This document shows positions 59,044 through 64,000 of a DNA stretch of 64,000 nt, one piece after another (position 1 is the first letter of the stretch; each line of letters begins with the position of its first letter). The stretch comes from Leptodactylus fallax (Eukaryota > Chordata > Amphibia > Anura > Leptodactylidae): the NCBI GenBank assembly GCA_947044405.1, contig CAMRHE010000012.1, forward strand, positions 10,412,001-10,476,000, in the 5' to 3' direction. Position numbers and translations under genes: made by a program. Below the pieces are notes generated by a model that was not told the origin of the DNA, ran no database searches, and worked only from the letters and a program-made list of their open reading frames with translations.

Positions 59044-59481
59044 TGTGAGTATGTGAACCAGAGGACGCTATTGAGCGACCCAGGCCCAGGCCAGAAAAGG
59101 CTCTCAGCCACGCCTTTGGGTGGGGGGCGCGCATCTCCAGAAAGCTGGAGAAACCTGCATGGAGCAGGAAATGGTGGACCAGCCAGGGACAGAGAAGCAG
59201 TCTGTCCCAGAGGGCTGGGATCCAGAGAGGACTTACAGTGACTAAGACAAGCTTTTTATTGCCCCAGAGGCTAGTTAGGGGCTCAAGGAGTCAGTTAGTG
59301 CCCTAACTGTGGCATAGGTTTTTTTGTTGTTTTGTTATGTTTCACGTAAGCTGAATAAAGCCCGTTTATTTTACACTTGGACCGTCTGAATGCTATCTCT
59401 CCGGCGCCCAGTACCACGAACCACTGCTGTCGGGACCAGGAGTCTGCCGTCATTTGAGATTAATTCCCCCAAGTTGTCGCA
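59044..59481 (+). mobile_element. 5' LTR of host-gene-carrying retroelement
   Basis: 438 bp from TGTGAGTATGTGAACC to AAGTTGTCGCA (TG...CA). It contains an AATAAA polyadenylation signal near 59353 (GCTGAATAAAGCC). ATAC at 59040-59043 precedes it and recurs after the 3' LTR. It aligns end to end with the 3' LTR; the main difference is an extra ~18 bp near 59152-59169. Directly after it comes TATGGTGGAGAATGCGGGC, placed like a primer-binding site in Ty3/gypsy elements; I could not assign the tRNA. Confidence 0.9.
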
Positions 59482-59944
59482 TATGGTGGAGAATGCGGGC
59501 ATAAAGAGATCCACGCAAGTCCAGGAAGACAAGTGGTTGGTGACTGCAGTACTGCTAAGTGTGGCCTATAGTTGGAAGAAATCTACGATTTCAACTGAGA
59601 AACCCAGGAAGGGGTGAGTGAATTGCAACATAGCAAAGTGTGTGTAAAAACTGATGAAAGTAAAACTCTGGAAGAGGAATCCAGGGAATGGACTTTGTGT
59701 ATACTGTGGCACAGAAGTCTGTAAAGTGTTTGCTGATGGCAAGAAAGTATGCAATGTGAATAGAAGCTGTATATTGCGAACAGTCTGTGTGAAAGGCTAT
59801 GTTCCATGTTGGTGTTTTCTGTGGAAGACAGAAGAAAATGCTGGTTATTGTAGTGCCACATAAGTTAACTGTTTGAATACATGTGACTGCAGAAAATAGC
59901 AAAAAAAAGTTGCTGCCGGATGAACCTAAGGTTGCTGTGGAATA

Positions 59945-60740
59945 TTGTGTAATCTTGTTAGTAAACCATGGGCAAGAAAGAGAATTTTAGCTTGTAAAAA
60001 AGCAGAGAAGTTATGCACAGGTTTATTAGTGCAGCAGTCTGAATGCAGAGACACACAAAACCCGGAACAGAGCATGTGGAGTGCAAGTAAAGAGGATGAG
60101 TTGCATGAGGGTGACTTAGTTTTTCTGAAGCACTTCTGGTCTATGAAGGAATATGTCCCTGCTGGAGTGCATGAAAGCGCCAAAGATGGAAATATTATGG
60201 TGCAGCAGCTTCAAGATGAGAATAAAACCATCAGGTTCATGTATGAAGATGAAATATCTGATTGGAAATGGCAACTTGAGGTATCAGAAAAAGAGAACCT
60301 TAAGTTAAAAAAAAGAGCTTGAGACTATAAAAGAGTTTATATCCTAGTCATGGTGAAAATGTGGTACTGGGTTTGCCTGGAATGGACTGTGTCACTAAGA
60401 AGGAGTTTGCAGAAATGAAATGTGCTCTATCTAATGAAGTTCTACAGAGTGTAGAGCAAAAGCAAGTGTTTGAGAAGCAATTGCAGGATTTAAAGGAGCA
60501 GCATGTTCAAGACTCCATTGCCAAAGAGAGTGTCATTGAAAAATTAAGAGATGTCCTTGAAACTGCTAAACGTGAGAGAAGTGAAATCCACGAGTGGCGA
60601 AGCAGAGCTGGAGTTCTGGAACAAAGTGAAAGGGAACTCAAAGCTTGAATATGTTGCCTGGAGAGGGCGCTGTCAGGATCTTGTGAAGATAAAGAGAAAT
60701 TGTCTGTTTTGGTGCAAAATAAAGACAAAAAAATTGATGG
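59945..60740 (+). pseudogene. Coiled-coil sequence of unknown origin
   Basis: Frame segments QQLQDENKTIRFMYEDEISD (about 60200) and, after a shift at an A-run (60308-60315), KEFAEMKCALSNEVLQSVEQ and [20 protein letters not shown] (about 60400-60590) look like long coiled coil. A stop at 60646 interrupts [20 protein letters not shown] do not recognise the source gene. It could be another captured host segment or the diverged front of the myosin-like part. Confidence 0.55.
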
Positions 60741-60742
60741 AG

Positions 60743-61740
60743 ATGTCGTCTGTCCATGCTCAGAAAGTGCAAACCTTACAGGAGAGTCATAAGAAAGAGA
60801 CTCAACTTCAAGAGCTGCAACTAAAAGTCACAGAAGGGGACAGGTTTCAAGCAGAGCTGCTAGACAAGGCAAACGGTCTGCAGGTGGAATTGAATAATGT
60901 CACAAGGCTTCTTTCTCAAGCAGAGTAAGTTTATCAAAAGTTTGGAAAAAGTTTTTCCAAAGATTTTTCTACACTAGAATCTCAGCTTCAGGACATTCAG
61001 GAACTTTTGCAAGAAGAAACCCGTCAGAAGCTTGACCTTAGTACAAAACTAAAACAAATGGAAGATGAGAAAAATGGTTTCCTTGAGCAACTAGAGGAAG
61101 AAGAGATAGCAAAAAGAGATTTGACAAAGCAGATTTCAACACTACAGGCTCAGGCGACTGATATGAAAAAAAAAAAAATGGAGGATAGTATTGGGTCCTT
61201 GGACTCTGTTGAAGAACTAAAGGAAAAGTTGCAAAAGGAGCTAGAAGCTACAAATCAACGGTTTGAAGAGAAGGTTGCTGCTTATGACAAACTTGAGAAA
61301 ACGAAAATTAGACTTCAGCAGGAACTAGAAGATATAGGTGTAGATCTTGATCATCAACGTCGGATTGTGTCAAATTTGGAAAAGAAGCAGAAAAAGTTTG
61401 ATCAGCTGCTTGGTGAAGAGAAGACTCTTTATGCTAGATATGCAGAAGAACGTGACAGTGCTGAAGCAGAGGCTCGTGGAAAAGAGACCAAAGCTCTTGC
61501 CTTGGCTCGCTCCCTAGAAGAGGCCCTTGAATTGAAGGCCGAGTTAGAGAGGCTCAACAAGCAACTGTGCACTGAAATGGAGGATTTGGTTAGCTCCAAG
61601 GATGAAGTTGAGAAAAACCTGGAATCTGTGCAGATATTGTATGAGAACAAAGCTAATGCTTATGAGAAGCTGGAAAAGGCCAAGAGAGAATTGGACCTCC
61701 AGATAGAAGACATGAAGATTCAGTTTGAGGGAAACCTGTC
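60743..61740 (+). pseudogene. Captured non-muscle myosin II heavy-chain rod
   Basis: Intronless coding sequence closely resembling the S2/rod coiled coil of MYH9/MYH10-type myosins: [17 protein letters not shown] (60870), [19 protein letters not shown] (60961), then [20 protein letters not shown] (61267), [20 protein letters not shown] (61348) and [20 protein letters not shown] (61435). A TAA at 60926-60928 interrupts it; otherwise the frame is open. In living genes this region is split by introns, so an RNA intermediate is implied. No motor domain and no tail end are present. Similarity fades after [13 protein letters not shown] (61610). Confidence 0.88.
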
Positions 61741-62640
61741 TAATTTATCTACTGAGATTGTAGATCTAAAAATGCTTGTTGCTAAACTAAAGGTGCAAGT
61801 GAACAAGCAGGAGGAAATTGCATGCATCAAGGAACAGCTGGAGTTTCAGATGGATCAAATGAAGCGCGAGTCAGAAATAAAGTTGGAAGAGCACACTTTT
61901 CAGATAGAACAGTTAAAAACCGAAGTGGAATCTAAAAGAGAAGAATTGGATCGATTGCAGCAGACTTTATCCAATACTGAACAGTCGGCATCTGCCCTAT
62001 CTTCAAAGCTGGCAGCACTAGAAGCTGAGAGAGACTCACTGCAGAACCTGTTAACCTCTAAAGAATCAGAGCTGTAAGGTGCACTAGTAAAAACTGAGAT
62101 GGAAGCTGCTCAGAAAAATGTGGCAGTGAAGAAAGTTCTGGAGCTGGAATCAGAGATTTGTGCGCTACAGAAGGCGTTAGAATTGGAGAAAGCTGCCAGC
62201 ATAGAGGCAGAGAAAGGAGAATCATTAAGTCAGACAGACATGAGCGACCTGTCCACTGATGTTGATACCAATGATCAGATTATGATGAAACCACGTGATT
62301 CGGTAAAACGTCAAGTAGAGGGTATAGTTCCCCAGGAAGATGCTGCTAAAGGTGGACTTCCTGCAAAATGTGTGGAGGCCAAAGAAAGTCCAACAGAAGA
62401 AGAAACTGTGATTGGTCACACACTGCCTGTGACAGAGTGGGAGTCAGGAAGTATTACAGTCAACCCAAAAAGAAGAGAAGAGGCAGAAATTGTTTTACCT
62501 CCTGATGCTAATAGCAACAAGAAGAGGCTGAGATACAATGTTGCTATGTCCCTAACTAATGGAAGTAACCGTGGTAGAGATTCTAATGCAGAGACTGAGC
62601 AGTCGTCATTTGCATGCGGAAGTAAGAGATGGTTACATGT
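61741..62640 (+). pseudogene. Second coiled coil and acidic linker
   Basis: Continues the same frame: [39 protein letters not shown], then TAA at 62075-62077 and onward EGDRFQ-unlike sequence [20 protein letters not shown]. From about 62220 it becomes non-helical ([17 protein letters not shown], then [18 protein letters not shown]). The source is not recognised. It bridges the myosin-like and SPRY-like parts without a frameshift. Confidence 0.6.
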
Positions 62641-62880
62641 CATCATTGATGTGCATGAAGTACGTGTTGGTTGGTCTCTGAGCTCCTGTGGATTCAGGAT
62701 AGATGAAGATTCTTACAACTATTTACTAAAGGGATCAAAATCATGCAATGGGATGGCTGAAGACTATGGCGAGAAATGTGATGAAAATGATGTGATTTCC
62801 TGTATGGCGAATTGTGAAGGTGATGAAGTAAAACTTGCCTTTGCACAGAATGGCCAGGATCTTGGCGTAGCATTTAAAGT
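62641..62880 (+). pseudogene. Captured hnRNP U SPRY-domain segment
   Basis: About 80 codons matching the second half of the SPRY domain of hn[41 protein letters not shown] and [14 protein letters not shown]. The SPRY domain is a protein-interaction fold; hnRNP U is a nuclear RNA-binding protein. Neither the N-terminal half of the domain nor its end (after GVAFK) nor the ATPase-like and RGG parts are present. It is intronless and in the same frame as the myosin-like part. A basic tail ([16 protein letters not shown]) of unknown origin follows. Confidence 0.85.
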
Positions 62881-63049
62881 GAGGAGAAAACGGAAAACTC
62901 GACGGAGCGAAATTTGGAAGAAGAGACCGCCAGATTGGGACTTCTGGAGAGACACTGGACAGGCATACTTGGTTGAAGAGGGACTTCGTCATAGGATGTC
63001 TCGTCCCATTGTAGCTCACCCCATGGGTAGTGAGCTGAGGGGGAGGGTA

Positions 63050-63468
63050 TGTGAGTATGTGAACCAGAGGGCGCTATTGAGCGGCCCATGCCCAGGCCAG
63101 AAAAGGCTCTCAGCCACGCCTTTGGGTGGGGGGCGTGTATCTCCAGAAGGCTGGAGAAATGGTGGACCAGCCAGGGACAGAGAGGCAGTCTGTCCCAGAG
63201 GGCTGGGATCCAGAGAGGACTTACAGAGACTAAGTTAAGCTTCTTATTGCCCCAGAGGCTAGTTAGGGGCTCAAGGAGTCAGTTAGTGCCCTAACTGTGG
63301 CATAGGTTTTTTTGTTGTTTTGTTATGTTGCACGTAAGCTGAATAAAGCCTGTTTATTTTACACTTGGACCATCTGAATGCTATCTCTCCGGCGCCCAGT
63401 ACCACGAACCACCGCTGTCGGGACCAGGAGTCTGCCGCCATTTGAGGTTAATTCCCCAAGTTGTCGCA
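63050..63468 (+). mobile_element. 3' LTR of host-gene-carrying retroelement
   Basis: 419 bp, TGTGAGTATG to TTGTCGCA, followed by the ATAC target duplication (63469-63472). Differs from the 5' LTR by an ~18-bp deletion and roughly 15-20 substitutions by eye, about 4%. The long internal frame reads into it and stops at 63236-63238. Confidence 0.9.
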
Positions 63469-63471
63469 ATA

Positions 63472-64000
63472 CACTCACGTGGACAAAATTGCTGGTACCC
63501 CTTGTTTAATGAAAGAAAAACTCACAATGATCACAGAAATAACTTGAATCTGACAAAAGTAATATATAAAAATTCTATGAAAATGAACAAATGAAAGTCA
63601 AATATTGCTTTTCAACCATGCTTCAACAGAATTTTTTAAAAAAGAAAAAACTCATGAAACAGGCCTGGACATAAATGATATACTTCAAAACAAAAATAAA
63701 AACAACAACGCCGAGCAGCACAGCGTGATATTGCTTAAAAAATAGGTTGTACATAGATAATTGTGTTGAGAACAGGAGGTAGTCAAATGATTGGAGAAAC
63801 AACAAGGATCATCCACTGAAAGTATGGTAGAAAGCCACTAAGTAGCACAAAAGCACTGGTCTATATTATAGTGAGTGTTCAACTGGCTGGGTCTGATGGT
63901 AAACAGTACCCCTTCAATTGGTGATCTCACAACCAGGATAGTTAGATATTATGGATGTTAATATAGGTGGGTTCTCACCTTTTCAAGTTATGCTGGCCCA
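63472..64000 (+). mobile_element. Tc1-like transposon F, left end
   Basis: TA at 63470-63471 is followed by CACTCACGTGGACAAAATTG and GGTACCCCTTGTTTAATGAA, the terminus of another Tc1 family with long inverted repeats (about 200 bp). No transposase is recognisable before the window ends; sequence after about 63710 is unassigned. Confidence 0.6.

Larger units (their letters stand above)
59482..63049 (+). mobile_element. Internal region of LTR element with captured host sequences
   Basis: About 3.57 kb between the LTRs. No protease, RT, RNase H or integrase could be recognised in any frame, so the element must rely on another's machinery. Its leader (59482-59940) has no recognisable product. 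Coiled-coil segments begin about 59945, and the myosin-like and SPRY-like coding stretches follow. It ends with the purine-rich GCTGAGGGGGAGGGTA right before the 3' LTR, as expected for a polypurine tract. Confidence 0.85.

Noticed and set aside
61007..62077. Functional host myosin gene
   Set aside because: No motor domain, no introns, in-frame stops, and it lies between matching LTRs with a target duplication; capture by a retroelement explains it better.

Overview
The window is vertebrate nuclear DNA, most likely from a frog. This rests on sparse spliced exons, many Tc1-type transposons, DIRS-type and L1/Tx1-type retroelements, and TTAA-flanked miniature elements of the kind common in anuran genomes. 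Species was not determined. Coordinates come from reading splice sites, terminal repeats and reading frames by eye; no database search was possible.

The only host gene I can support lies on the minus strand. Seven exons between 40514 and 7380 join with matching phases into the C-terminal ~379 codons of an adenosine-deaminase-domain protein, best matched by ADAD1 (TENR). The deaminase fold is kept but its catalytic Glu and zinc-binding Cys residues are absent, as expected for ADAD proteins. The double-stranded-RNA-binding exons were not found and should lie beyond 40.5 kb on the minus strand, possibly outside the window.

The rest is mostly transposable elements. 0-7 kb: a minisatellite, an L1 3' fragment and MITEs. 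8-25 kb: TTAA MITEs, some nested, and two decayed L1-like copies (13.9-18.2 kb minus, 20.5-23.3 kb plus). 25-48 kb: five complete or nearly complete Tc1 elements of different families (25.4, 34.3, 36.6, 44.3, 46.3 kb), a Tc1 end fragment (48.0 kb), a decayed DIRS element (30.1-34.3 kb) and an old Tcb-like transposase fossil (38.3-39.1 kb). 45.7-58.1 kb: an L1 fragment split by Tc1 insertions, a low-complexity block that looks like an assembly error, a full-length L1 with both ORFs open and a 153-bp monomer array in its 5' region, and another L1 fossil.

The most unusual object is at 59.0-63.5 kb: an LTR retroelement with two similar LTRs, a 4-bp target duplication and a polypurine tract. Where gag-pol would be expected it carries intronless sequence resembling cellular genes: a non-muscle myosin II heavy-chain rod, then more coiled coil, then part of an hnRNP U SPRY domain. 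The myosin-like and SPRY-like parts share one reading frame broken by only two stop codons. It looks like a non-autonomous LTR element that captured and fused host transcripts.
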